A stretch of DNA of 64,000 nucleotides from Acidicapsa ligni (GTDB lineage: Bacteria > Acidobacteriota > Terriglobia > Terriglobales > Acidobacteriaceae). The notes beneath the pieces were generated by a model. It did no database searches and had not been told where the DNA came from. It saw nothing but the letters and a program-made list of their open reading frames with translations. Shown one piece after another: positions 9,206 through 19,800 of this stretch. The translations under genes were made by a program, and so were the position numbers. Position 1 is the stretch's first letter. Each line of letters begins with the position of its first letter. The stretch covers positions 620,001 to 684,000 of the forward strand of contig NZ_JAGSYG010000003.1 of assembly GCF_025685655.1 (NCBI RefSeq). Reading direction: 5' to 3'.

Positions 9206-12200
9206 TTAACGCACTGTAATGGAAATCGGCAGGTTGTGGGTAACAGAACCGGCCGCGTCCGCTGCGGTTACGGTGAAGGTGCTGGGTCCAGTCGGAGCCA
9301 GGTTGGAGCCGCCTGAAGCGCTGCCTCCGCCGCAGGCTGTCAACCCTCCTGTGACCGATAGCAACAGCATGAAGATTGCAAGATACGTTATCCTGCGATC
9401 CCAGTTGATCTTCCTACGTGAGATGAACAGGAGCAGTCCAGCCAGTCCTCCCGGCAGCCAGAAGAATGCCGCGGTAAAGATCGACGGAGAGCCGGGTGTA
9501 CGTACTTGCCCGACTATGGGCGAGGACGGGTTGGTGTTGATCGTCAGCGTCGAACTCACAAGCGCATTGTTGCCAGTGGCCGTGAGAGATGCAGGCGAAA
9601 AGGTGCAGGTCATATTTGCGGGAAGGCTGCCGCAACTCAGGTTTACCAATCCCTGGTAATAGTTCACTGGCAGAAGGGAGATCTGCACCTGCACGGTCTG
9701 TCCCTGAACTACGGTGACGGCTTGCGGTGTTGCGGTGATCGAGTAGTCCGGTATTGGGCCACCCGAGGTCACGTTCAGCGTACCGGGAACGAAGTTGAAG
9801 GCATAGTTCGTCGAAGTCAGGTTGCCGGTCAGGCCGGTTGTGGGGCTAATGACAAAATTGATCGGATACTGTCCAATCGGCGATGTGACAGTTGCCGTGG
9901 TGCTCAATGCGGGCGTTCCGCTCACGGAAGATCCCGCAATGTCGTTGTTTACGAAGCCGCTCAAGGTGTAATTGAACGCAGGGTTGAGCGTATTGGTTAA
10001 GCGCGTGGCATTCGCGGCGGTCACCGTGAGCGTGGCCGGTGCTACCACCAGGGTCTGCTGTACGGGCTTGGCAGGCGCATAGGTGTTGTTGCCACCCTGG
10101 CTCGCCGTGATCGTGATGGTTCCCGCGCCCAGGATGGTGAGGGTGTTGCCGGAGAGCGAGACCAGGTTCGAGGGAGACGCGGAATAGCTTACGGAAAGAG
10201 CCGTCGCGCTGGATGAGGCGCCCAGCGTGATCGGTGCAGCGCCATAGACGACACTTGGAATGGGCCCGAAACTAATCGTCTGCGGAGTTCCGCTACTCAC
10301 GGTTAGAGTGCCGTTTACGAACGTGAAGTTGTAATTGGCTGCCGCAAGCTGACCGGTGCTGATGCTGAGGGTGTAGTTACCCGCCGGCGGAGTTGAGCCA
10401 GGCGACAGAATGGATCCCGCTGTTCCGGCGAGCCCGTTTGTGTCAACGATCGACAGCAAGGGTTGGCCAGTCACCGCGAAGACATTATCTCCGGGCAGCA
10501 AGCCGGTAATAGCGTAGCTTGAGGCGGACGTAAACGAGGGCAGTGGAACTCCCTGCGCGTAGGTCACGCTGACAGCCGTGATTGTGAGTGATGCCTTGGC
10601 TACCTGGATAGTTTGGGCTGCCGAGACTGAAGCATAGGTGCTGTCGCCAGCCTGGAGTGCTGTGACGTTCACTGTGCCCGCACCGGTAATGGTCAGGACA
10701 TTTCCAGCCACAGTCGCTGGACCAGTTGCCGTATATGTGATGCTCTCGCCATCGGCTTTGCCGGTAGTCGCGTCGTAGGCAACCGCGTTCAGCGTGTAGT
10801 TAGTAGCGCCCGCGTAGGTGATGTTCGTTGGAAGAGCGTTGAAGGTGATCGTCTGCTTATTAGAGCCTGTAACATTCAGGGTTCCCTGAACGTATTGGGG
10901 TTGGTAGTAGCTGGGGAAGTTCAAGGTTCCCAGTGCAATGGAGACCGTGTAGCTGCCGGCATTGAGAACCGTTCCGGGCGCGATTGTATTTCCGCTCGAA
11001 TCCAGAACCGAAATGAGGGGCTGACCGGTAATCACGGATGCGGTATCGCTGCCTACAAACCCGGCAACAGTGTAATTCGACGTGCTGTTGTAGGACGGAA
11101 GGGATGTTCCTACCGTAATGGAGGGCAGCGTCGGGGTAAAGGTGAGGATGGGAGTGGTTGCCATCAGGGTGACAGTCACCGGCGTGGCTGGAGCATATGT
11201 GCTATTACCGAACTGGTAGGCAGTGACAGCTACGCTACCCGCGCCGATGATCTTGAGCGTTGCACTGGCGGTATTGTTGTTCAGAATTTCAGCCGATCCT
11301 GCGGTCACCAGGTATTCCACCTGGAGTGCGGGCTGAGCTTGAGCATCCGAGGTTGCGGTAAGCGGAATCTGCTGGCCCGCGTAGAACGGTCCGACCGGGG
11401 CATTAAAGGTAATGTTTTGCTTTTGGGTTCCGCCTGCTGCTGAACCCGTGCCGATGAGGGTAATGGTGTTGACACCGTTGGTGGCGTTGGTCGAGTTACT
11501 GGCGATGGTGGCAGTCTGGGTAACGGCCCCGGTCTCGGTCGGGAAGAACGCCAGATCGAGCTGGCAGAACGCTCCAGCGGCCAGGGTGGTTGAGGCAGAG
11601 CAATCGCTGGTGCCAGTGGCCTGTTGCGGGAAGTTGATGGGGATGGTAAGGCCGGTGATGTCGACCGGCTGACTGCCCAGATTGGTCAACAGGATGTTGT
11701 TCCCGGTGAGGCTGCCCAGGGACTCGCTTCCATAATCCAGGGTGGTGGTCGATCCGCTCACCATGCGAATGGTATCGGTTCCCGAGCTGAATCCGCCGTC
11801 GGCGATATAGAAGTTGCCCTGAGAATCGACCGCAAGGGCAGTCGGGTTATTCAGGAAGGCCGAGGTGGCGGCGGTGCCATCGCCGCAAGGGGCGCTGCCT
11901 GCCAGCGGGTGGTTGCTGTTGGCGCACTTGTTAGAGAACGGGTCAAAGGAGTTGCCGGCGTCTGCGAGATTGCCGGCAATGGTGTTGATGATGCCGGTTT
12001 TGGCGTTGATCTGGCGCACCACGATGAGGCTGTTGTCGGCGATATAGATGTTACCGCTTTGGTCGCCGGTCATGGCGCTGATGTTGTTGATGCTGGCGCT
12101 GGTGGCTGGGCCGCCGTCGCCGCATGGCATCTGCTCCTGCGGATCACACACGTTGTAATAGGTCAGGTTCGGGCTGGTGTACATGCCCGCATAGAGGGAG

Positions 12201-15200
12201 ATGATGCCGGTCTGGCCATCGATCTTGCGAACCACGCCGGGGTTAGCTCCGGAAACATTGCCGTAGTCGCCGATATACACGTTGCTGGCCTGATCGACGA
12301 AGATGCCGACGGGGCCAATCAGCGTGGCAGCGGTTGCCTGGCCGCCATCACCGCAGGGCAATGTGTTGCAGCTCTTGGGATCCCCAGCGAAGGCTGGAGT
12401 CTGTCCGGCGATGGTGGTGATAATGCCGGTCTGGCCGTCGATGCGTCGTACCACCCGGTCATAAGAATCCGCGAAATAGACGTTGCCATTCGCGTCCGCA
12501 AAGATAGAGCTCGCGACAAGTTGAGCGGCGGAAGCAGGACCGTTATCTCCCGTATCGCCAGACTGGCCATAGCTGCCGCCCAGGTTGGTCACATTGCCGG
12601 TTGCGACCGAGATCTTGCGGATTTCTCCGTTGTCACTCACATAGATATTATTGAGGGCATCGATAGCCATGGCTCCCGAAGCTGTGAAGTAGGCCTGGCT
12701 GACCGGACCGCCGTCCCCACAAGCCGAGATGCCAGAGTTGGCGCAGGCCGTTGCGCTGCCCAGCAGGTAAATGAGCCCCTTCTTTGGGTTGCTGATTCCA
12801 GGAATGGGTCCGTTGCCGGAGGCGGTTACGAAGATCGAACTGCCGTTATAGATGCCAGCAACGCTGGGTCCGAAGGTGTAGGTATTGCCGTAGCTGTCTA
12901 CCGCCAGACCTGATGGCGAAAATTGGGCCGCATTGGCTGCGCTTCCACTGGCCGGGGCCGCGCCGCTGTTAGTGAAATAGCTGCCTGTAACCAGAGAAAT
13001 GACGCCGGGATTGACTTGGATCAGCCCGGAGGAGTTCACCTGCACCGTTACCGGGGCCGATGCGTTTGCGCCGAAGTGGCTGTCACCGCTATACACGGCG
13101 CTGATCTGGTTCGAACCTGCAGGCAGCGTGGTGGTGAAGCTGGCCGTGCCGTTGTTCAAGACCATCTGGCTGTTGGGCAACAGGTTGGCGCCGGACTGGA
13201 AGCTGATTGTTCCGGTAGGAGTGCCGGTGCCGGAGAAGGATGACGCAGTAGCGGTGAAAATAACCGACTGCCCCCCATTGACCGACGATGCAGAGCTGGT
13301 GATCGAAACCACAGCAACAGGTGAGGAAGCAGGCGCCACGACAACGGCATAGGGAGACGCAGTACTGGCGAGGAAGTTCGTATCGCCGCTATAGACCGCA
13401 GAGATGGAGTGCGTCCCGGCTGCAAATGCGCTGACGGTAAATGTAGCCGTAGGACCGCTCAGAGTCGCGGTACCCAGGGTGGTGGAACCATCCATGAATG
13501 TGACTGTTCCGCTAGGAATGAGCGTGTCCTGATACTCCGGAGCGACCACGGCAGTCAGGGTTACGGACTGTCCGGCATTGGAAAGGACAGAGCCGCCGGG
13601 GATTGCCGTCACCTTGGTGGAGCTGGTGGCCTGCGCCACTATTGCAGAGAAGGTCATCACGTTTGTGTTGGTACCGCTGACCGCATTGGTTGCGTTGCTG
13701 GCAATCGTCAACGTACCGGACATTTGACCGGGGGTTGGGGGTGTGAAGTTCAAACCAATTATGCAATCTTCGCCACTGGCCAGGTTGGTGGAAGCGGAGC
13801 AATCGTTCGATCCGCCCGTAGCCACCTGACTGAATGGGCCGGTAAAGACGATGTTGCTGAGCTGCAGCGCCTGCGTGCCGATATTGGAGACCGTGAGGGT
13901 CGGGTTCACAATGGGCAGGCCGGCGGTATCGGTATACGCAATCGTGGAGGTCGACATATTCGACTCCATGACCACGTGACTACCCGAGTTACTGTAATCC
14001 GCAATGAACAGATTCCCATTGGCGTCTACGGCCAGGCCGTTGGTGTTGGTGTCGGTGATGGAGAGAGAGGAACATCCTTCCAGTTGTGCGTCAAGCGGAG
14101 GAGCGCTGGAACCGGTCGTAATCGTGTTTGCGCATTGCGCGGTCCCACCGAAGACGTTAGTCAGGATTCCGGATGTATCGACTTTATAGATCGACTGTAT
14201 GCTTTGAGATTGAGAGCCCTGAGCGGAAAAGTAGAAATCGCCGGCGGGGTCTAAGGTGAAACCAGCATAACCACCACCACCTTGGCCGGCGAGCGTAAGC
14301 GGACTTTGAAGCGCCGCGCCCCCAAGGGTCGCGGGACCAAATTGCCCATTGCCAGCGATCGCGTAGATATAGCCGACGGTCAGGGAAGACGAGTCGAGGC
14401 CGGGAAGTTTGCCGCCAACGAAGACAGCTCGAACTTCTGCATCAGCCTGGTCGAAGACGTATAGATTGTCCGAGCCATCAAAGGCGATGTAATCCGGAGT
14501 ATTCGAGAAATATGCCTCTCCTATCGGGTAGCCATCGCAGACACCAGTCGTGGCGGTGCAGCCGATGCCGAAGCCGTTGGTCAACTGATAGAAGTGCCCT
14601 TGCGTCGGTGTGACGCCCGCGGGGAAGAAGTTCGACGGCAGGTTACCGCCGCTGTAGATGAAGTGGATGTCGGTCGAGTAGCCATCGTTGAAGAAGATGT
14701 TCCCGTTGCTGTCCACAGCTATAGAAACAGGGTCCGTCGGGGTAGCGCTCACAGCGGGACCATTCTCGCCGGAGATCTCGCCACTATGATCGTTCTGCTG
14801 GTTGGTCAGGGCGTACATATAGCCCTGCCTGGGATTTGTGATTCCGGGCAGGCTCCCGGTTCCACCGTAGACGACTCGAATCTGGCTATTGGAAGCGTCC
14901 GGAATGTAGACGTTGCCGTTCTTGTCGACGGCGATGCCATAATCAAAAACAAAGGACGCTTCAGTTGCCGGGCAGCCGTTGCCCTGAACATCCACGCATC
15001 CGGGCGGAATCGTGCTGCCTGTGCCGTTCGTGGTTCCGGCCACGGTGTACACATGGCCCGCCTGCACCTTTGTGCCGGGGAGGAGCGCCGGAATGGGATT
15101 GTTGCTGGCAGCCACCACACGCACGATGGCGTTACCTGTGTCCATGATGTAAAGATTCCCGGCTGAGTCAAAAACCATATTTCCGGGACCGCCCAGGACC

Positions 15201-15409
15201 AGGTTGGCCGCCGTGCCGGTAAAGGTTGCCGGCGACAGACTGGGGCCCTTATTGCCCGGCGGTAGTGGGTTACCTGCATAGACCTTGTATTGGCCAGGCG
15301 TGAAGGCAAGGGTCTGCGCCCCTGCGTAGCCTGTAGCTGCCAGCACTACAAACAGCAGAACAAACAACCGGAACATGCTATGAACGTGCGAAATAGTGCG
15401 ATACCGCAT
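9206..15409 (-). CDS. giant secreted NHL / choice-of-anchor-D / Ig-like / MBG protein (~2067 aa)
   Basis: Last gene of locus A, probably a surface or extracellular adhesion/binding protein. In order (approximate residues from an ATG at 15451): signal peptide; NHL-type beta-propeller repeats (60-490; e.g. GNLYIMDTGNAIVRVV, NGNVYIPDASNSQIRVV); choice-of-anchor-D domain (~500-605); two Ig-like Big_3_5 domains ending YSGDTNFLAS and YSGDSHFGAN (~610-800); second propeller (~810-1190); second anchor-D domain; then Ig-like and three MBG-type domains (~1300-1830, e.g. SLTITAVSVTYAQGVPLPSF). Near the C-terminus are two hydrophobic helices, the second ending LTACGGG, and a final beta segment. I prefer the ATG at 15409 because AGAGGGG lies just before it; the frame is open to 15451. 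No catalytic motif is visible. Confidence 0.85.
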   Translation of the reverse strand: MRYRTISHVHSMFRLFVLLFVVLAATGYAGAQTLAFTPGQYKVYAGNPLPPGNKGPSLSPATFTGTAANLVLGGPGNMVFDSAGNLYIMDTGNAIVRVVAASNNPIPALLPGTKVQAGHVYTVAGTTNGTGSTIPPGCVDVQGNGCPATEASFVFDYGIAVDKNGNVYIPDASNSQIRVVYGGTGSLPGITNPRQGYMYALTNQQNDHSGEISGENGPAVSATPTDPVSIAVDSNGNIFFNDGYSTDIHFIYSGGNLPSNFFPAGVTPTQGHFYQLTNGFGIGCTATTGVCDGYPIGEAYFSNTPDYIAFDGSDNLYVFDQADAEVRAVFVGGKLPGLDSSSLTVGYIYAIAGNGQFGPATLGGAALQSPLTLAGQGGGGYAGFTLDPAGDFYFSAQGSQSQSIQSIYKVDTSGILTNVFGGTAQCANTITTGSSAPPLDAQLEGCSSLSITDTNTNGLAVDANGNLFIADYSNSGSHVVMESNMSTSTIAYTDTAGLPIVNPTLTVSNIGTQALQLSNIVFTGPFSQVATGGSNDCSASTNLASGEDCIIGLNFTPPTPGQMSGTLTIASNATNAVSGTNTNVMTFSAIVAQATSSTKVTAIPGGSVLSNAGQSVTLTAVVAPEYQDTLIPSGTVTFMDGSTTLGTATLSGPTATFTVSAFAAGTHSISAVYSGDTNFLASTASPYAVVVAPASSPVAVVSITSSASSVNGGQSVIFTATASSFSGTGTPTGTISFQSGANLLPNSQMVLNNGTASFTTTLPAGSNQISAVYSGDSHFGANASAPVTVQVNSSGLIQVNPGVISLVTGSYFTNSGAAPASGSAANAAQFSPSGLAVDSYGNTYTFGPSVAGIYNGSSIFVTASGNGPIPGISNPKKGLIYLLGSATACANSGISACGDGGPVSQAYFTASGAMAIDALNNIYVSDNGEIRKISVATGNVTNLGGSYGQSGDTGDNGPASAAQLVASSIFADANGNVYFADSYDRVVRRIDGQTGIITTIAGQTPAFAGDPKSCNTLPCGDGGQATAATLIGPVGIFVDQASNVYIGDYGNVSGANPGVVRKIDGQTGIISLYAGMYTSPNLTYYNVCDPQEQMPCGDGGPATSASINNISAMTGDQSGNIYIADNSLIVVRQINAKTGIINTIAGNLADAGNSFDPFSNKCANSNHPLAGSAPCGDGTAATSAFLNNPTALAVDSQGNFYIADGGFSSGTDTIRMVSGSTTTLDYGSESLGSLTGNNILLTNLGSQPVDITGLTIPINFPQQATGTSDCSASTTLAAGAFCQLDLAFFPTETGAVTQTATIASNSTNATNGVNTITLIGTGSAAGGTQKQNITFNAPVGPFYAGQQIPLTATSDAQAQPALQVEYLVTAGSAEILNNNTASATLKIIGAGSVAVTAYQFGNSTYAPATPVTVTLMATTPILTFTPTLPSITVGTSLPSYNSTSNYTVAGFVGSDTASVITGQPLISVLDSSGNTIAPGTVLNAGSYTVSIALGTLNFPSYYQPQYVQGTLNVTGSNKQTITFNALPTNITYAGATNYTLNAVAYDATTGKADGESITYTATGPATVAGNVLTITGAGTVNVTALQAGDSTYASVSAAQTIQVAKASLTITAVSVTYAQGVPLPSFTSASSYAITGLLPGDNVFAVTGQPLLSIVDTNGLAGTAGSILSPGSTPPAGNYTLSISTGQLAAANYNFTFVNGTLTVSSGTPQTISFGPIPSVVYGAAPITLGASSSATALSVSYSASPSNLVSLSGNTLTILGAGTITITASQGGNNTYAPAKPVQQTLVVAPATLTVTAANATRLTNTLNPAFNYTLSGFVNNDIAGSSVSGTPALSTTATVTSPIGQYPINFVISPTTGLTGNLTSTNYAFNFVPGTLNVTSGGPIPDYSITATPQAVTVVQGQTVQVQISLLPVNYYQGLVNLSCGSLPANMTCTFSPASLTATGNNALVSSTLTINTNPSSPIVGQVRTPGSPSIFTAAFFWLPGGLAGLLLFISRRKINWDRRITYLAIFMLLLSVTGGLTACGGGSASGGSNLAPTGPSTFTVTAADAAGSVTHNLPISITVR

Positions 15410-15493
15410 ATAGCCCCTCTCGAAGTGTTTTGAATCGTGAGACAAATTCATTTCCTGGCCCTTTTCTTGGTCCGCCTTCTGAGTTATGAGGCG

Positions 15494-16822
15494 CTATTGC
15501 TGGTAAAGGAAGAACTCCAGAGCCGCATCCGCCGCGTAATGGCTAATGGTCAGGCTCACATCGTTGACGGTGACAAAGAGGACAAACTTGCCGTTGGGAT
15601 TGCCTGCGACAGCCACTCCATGAAAGGTGCAGGTGGGATTGCCATTCGCGTCGGTGCCCCCGAACGGCAATGAGACGCAGGCGACATAGGTATCGGGCAC
15701 GGTGACGGTCACGTTCTTATAGAGGCCATTGTTGCTTGAGTCCTGCTGGCCCAGGTCGATCGTGATGTTCGACGGGGGAGTTTGAGTCACATCGTCGTTC
15801 GGAAAGGCGCCGCCGGTCATCACCGTTCCCGAGCCCGTTGTCTGCCCAAAGGCCACAGGTTGCGATGCTCCTCTGTGCAAAGTGAGATCAACGGGATCGA
15901 ACTCAATGCCGAGATACTTTCCGCCGACCAGGCTGCCTGTGTTGATCGCGCTCGAAGGTTGCACCACGCCTACCAGACCAAGCGGCCCGGTAGCGCCGTA
16001 CGATGCAGTGTTGCCGGTGGGCGGGCCGTTGGCAGGGTCGCCCTGATCCTGATCCAGAAGGAAGTATCCGGACGGGCTGACGGCGAAGGTGTATTCCATG
16101 GGCTGAATATTCACGGCATACCCCAACTGCGTATACCCGCAATTGCCGATGGGCAGCGCGGTGGGGCTCAGGGACGTTCCGGCGAAGGTGTACATGTTGT
16201 AGTTGTTGAAGGTCCACGCCGTGCCGCTGTTGCTGGCCTGCACACTGCCATAGGCGACGTGCGTGTTCTTGTCGGTTGGGAGCGGTGTCCCGAAGGAGAT
16301 GAACTGATAGGTAGTCGGGGTGGACACGGTGGGACAGCCACTCGTCTCCACGGCAATTACTGGAGCGACAGTATCGCTTCCAGGCCGCAGGAGCGCCGCA
16401 TCGCCGGGAACTTCCAGCGCATACCCGACTGCTCCCGTCTTGGTTCCGCTGGTGGCATTCAGGCTCATAAAGCCGCTGCCGCCGGAGGTGCCTACAGTCG
16501 GCTCAGCTGTAGGAAACTCCCAACTGCCTATCCCGTTAATTCCTTCGTATCCCGAATGGCCGATGTTCTCATAGGAAAAATACTTGGTCGTATCGTCCAA
16601 GGTCAGGCTCCACGTTCCCCCGAAGGCAAAGTTGGAAGCGAAGGTCGATGTGTTGTCGGAGGCATCCGCTCCCTCCGTGCCGATGTAGGTATACGATTGG
16701 CTGCCCTGCGAGCCCGCAGGCTGCTGGGGTGCAAGGCTGCTGCTTCCCTTGCCTCCTCCGCAGCCGGCGACCAGCAGGCATACCGCCGATACAAGAAACG
16801 ATCCGATACTTACGCGCTTCAT
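15494..16822 (-). CDS. outer-surface lipoprotein paired with the locus A TBDR (442 aa)
   Basis: Lipoprotein with a signal sequence and lipobox LLVAGC followed by a Gly/Ser linker. The rest is beta-rich with no family I recognise. It is paralogous to the lipoprotein at 29209-30654: shared features include GGKYLGIEFDP/GAKYLGFIYSA, GGAFPNDD/GGDFSNDD, DLGQQDSSNNGLYKNVTV/DLGPQDPTTDGLYPQATV, VAVAGNPNGKFVLF/VAIAGQLNSTNAIF and a C-terminus of FFLYQQ/IYLLQSK. Each member lies directly after a TBDR gene, which suggests a receptor-accessory role similar in concept to SusD. The start at 16822 is chosen for AGGAAGAG eight bases upstream; the frame runs open to 16867. The gap to the TBDR stop is about 55 bases. 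Confidence 0.8.
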   Translation of the reverse strand: MKRVSIGSFLVSAVCLLVAGCGGGKGSSSLAPQQPAGSQGSQSYTYIGTEGADASDNTSTFASNFAFGGTWSLTLDDTTKYFSYENIGHSGYEGINGIGSWEFPTAEPTVGTSGGSGFMSLNATSGTKTGAVGYALEVPGDAALLRPGSDTVAPVIAVETSGCPTVSTPTTYQFISFGTPLPTDKNTHVAYGSVQASNSGTAWTFNNYNMYTFAGTSLSPTALPIGNCGYTQLGYAVNIQPMEYTFAVSPSGYFLLDQDQGDPANGPPTGNTASYGATGPLGLVGVVQPSSAINTGSLVGGKYLGIEFDPVDLTLHRGASQPVAFGQTTGSGTVMTGGAFPNDDVTQTPPSNITIDLGQQDSSNNGLYKNVTVTVPDTYVACVSLPFGGTDANGNPTCTFHGVAVAGNPNGKFVLFVTVNDVSLTISHYAADAALEFFLYQQ

Positions 16823-16877
16823 CTTTTCTGCTCTTCCTGAAATGCTGAGTTGATTCATCACAGTCAATTCCCCCCGG

Positions 16878-19800
16878 CTAGAAGTTCAGCTTCATGCCGA
16901 ACTGGATGGTGCGTGGACGATGTGCATCGACAGGATGCAGAAACGAGGATCCGTTCAGGCAGCCGGGATCCGCACCCGTAGAGCCTGGCTGGCCTGTGGT
17001 ATTTGGCGCTGTTTCCCCACCGGGATCGCCTGCCGAATAACTCGACGGGCCATAGCAGCTCGCGGTGTTTTGCGGCTGATTGCCGAGGGTCGGATCGTAG
17101 ATGCGGAATTGCGTATGGTTGAAGACGTTAAACGCTTCCGCGCGGAACTCAAGATCGCCATGTTCCCAGGGCAGAGCGAAGTGCTTCTCCAGGGCCGCAT
17201 CGAAGTTCCAGCGATGAGGGTTATTGAGTGAATTGCGCCCTGCATCTCCGAAGGTCAGACCACGAGGCGCAACGAATGCTCCAGGGTTAAGCAGCAGCGG
17301 TCCAAAGCTGTTGGAGTTATTGCCGCCAGCGGGAATGTGCCCCTTCGCGGACCCCACCTTATCGGGATAGGAACCCGAGCCTACGCCGTTGTAGACGCCC
17401 GCGTTATCCAGGAACGACACGCCATTGGGACTGCCACCGTTAACCACGGTGAAGGGTATGCCCGACTCGAAGAGCGTAATGCCCGATAGCTGCCAACCAT
17501 CCAGAAGGGTCTTGGCTAAGTGCGAAGCCCCGAATGTTGCAGGCTCACGACTAGACTGCCAATTGTGGTCCGGGTTCTTCCCTTCCCAGTCCACAAGACT
17601 ATGCAGAGCCTGCAGGATGGGCAGTTGGTAGATATAGTTGAAGTGCAGCAAATGCCGCTGATCAAAGTTGGAGCTGGAGCGGTTCGACAGCAGATCGAAG
17701 GAGTTGACGAACGTTGTGTCGGAGCGGTCGGAGGCATCGTCGATCGAGTGGCTGTATGTGTAAGCCACACCCAGCGTCAGATCTCGCGAGACCTTGCGCA
17801 GCGAGGCCTGGAAGGCGTTATAGTGCGAGTCTGCGATGTTCTCCAGTGAGTAGATCTGACCCAGGCCCGGCGCATATTCACGAAGAGCGTTGGGGTCGAC
17901 ATTACCGCCGGTTCCCTGTCCATAGCAGGCGGCTTCCATATTGATGAAGCCGGGGTCGGAAGGCCCAATGGTCGCGCCGTTCGCCAGATGATAGTGATAG
18001 CCATCGAAGCCGATCGGCTGCGCAAAGGTGTTGCCGCATTCCTGTTTGGTAAGCGGATCATGCGCACCAAAAGGCGACGTGCCCGGCAGCAGCGGAATGA
18101 GCTGATTGACTTCGCGTTCCGTGGTCAGGTGCGTTCCCTTACTGCCCACGTAGGCGAATTGGACGAGTGTCTCCCTTGGCAGTTCGTGCTCAATGCTGAA
18201 GCTCCATTGCTGCACATACGACCAGTGGACCTTGGTAGGAATCTCCGTCACGTTGAGCGGGAAAGCTCCCGGTCCTGCAGCGGAACACCCAGGTGCTGCA
18301 TTGCCGATACAGCCGATGCCAAGCGGAGTGAGCTGCGTCATGCTCAGCACCATCGGCGCGCTGCCTTCGAGTGAGCCGGTGTTGGCCTCGTCCGCGGTGC
18401 CGTGTTCGAAGAAGATGCCGTATCCGGCACGAATGGAATTCTTGCCATTCCCGAGCGGATCCCAGGCGAAACCGACGCGGGGAGCTGGATTCCACAGGTG
18501 TCCGGTCATGCAACCGTTTGGAACGCTGCCTGCCCCGCAGCGCACGATGCCATTGATGACACGTGGGTCCGGAGCGCCATTCTTGCCATAGATGGGTATC
18601 GCACTCCCGCTGCCGTTGTCGATCAACTGCCCGTTGTTTGCAACGTGCAGCGATCGCGCCAATCCCTGATTGAAGGCCGTGGGCAGCCAGTTGTAAGCGT
18701 CGTTATTTTTTTCGTGGTAGACGCCGAAGAGGCTGACACGCAGGCCCGCGTTGATGGTGAGGCGTTGCGTCACCTTCCAGTCGTCCTGAATATAAGGTTC
18801 GGCTATCTGATAGCGCTGGTAATACCTGCCCTGCGCGCTATCCTGCTGATAACTGGCTGGACCGCCGAATGAATAACCACCATTGATTGCACCGTCGTTT
18901 TGGGTGGGCTGCAAAAGGAAATCGGCAAACGCGTTGCCCGTGGTATGGGAGGACTGCTCATTGCTGTAGGTCAGCAATCCCTGTATGTCGCCTGTAGCCG
19001 CACCGATGGGACCGTTGAGCTGGTTGCGCTGGAAGATCACCCATTGTCCGCCAAACGCGAGGCTGTGGTGGCCTATGAGGCGGGTTACGTTATCGGCAAA
19101 GCTGTACGTTGGATTGCTATGCTCCCATGGCATGTAACTGGTATCCACGCTGAAGCCGTAGCCGCCATACTCCGCATTGTTGCCGCCGATGATAATGCCC
19201 GGGAGCTTTCCGCCAAATCCGTTTTGAAAGATCGCCCCGATGCCGCAGTTGCCGCCCTCAGGAGCGTAGCTGCAGGTCGGCTGGTCGAGCTGTGGCGGCC
19301 GCTGTAGTGAGACAAAAGGTGCTGCCTTGGGGGCAAGCGTGATGTACGAATTCGTATAGCTTGCCACGAACTCATTCAGAAGCCGTGGGCTGAAAGTATG
19401 AGTTACACGCGCAACCAGGCTGAGGCCCGGTCCATAAAACCTGTTCTGGATAGTCGGAAAGCTATTCGTGACGAAAGCAAACTGCGGTATCGGAGTGGTG
19501 GTGTCCCATTCGTCGTGAATATAACGAAAAGAGGCCTGGGTTCTATCGCTGAGCGCATGGTCAATGCGAAATAACTCTTCGCGATAGTAAGTTGGCAACG
19601 AAACATCCGCCAGATAGCAGGAGCCTGTCGGTGTCGATCCGCCGTTGCATCCCGTATAGGAATTTGGATTCGGAATAATGCCCGTCTGCAGAATGGCGGT
19701 GGAAGTCGGAGAAAGCGGCTCCAGCGTAGTGAAGTTATTGTTGACGAACCCTATCCCCTGCGGACAATCCGGATAACCGGCTCCAGGAAAATCGTCCTGG

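Noticed and set aside
11624..12913. Long plus-strand open frame opposite the giant NHL/Ig gene
   Set aside because: It is the antisense of a GC-rich repeated gene; composition is Gly/Arg/Ala-rich without motifs, and the minus-strand frame carries clear domains.
9206..15409. CRISPR or VNTR-like DNA array because of repeated protein motifs
   Set aside because: The repetition is at the protein-domain level (NHL, MBG, Ig); no short identical DNA repeats with regular unique spacers are seen.
15494..16822. Calling the TBDR-linked lipoprotein a SusD homologue
   Set aside because: The protein is beta-rich and lacks the TPR-like helical pattern and motifs of SusD; only the gene position is similar.
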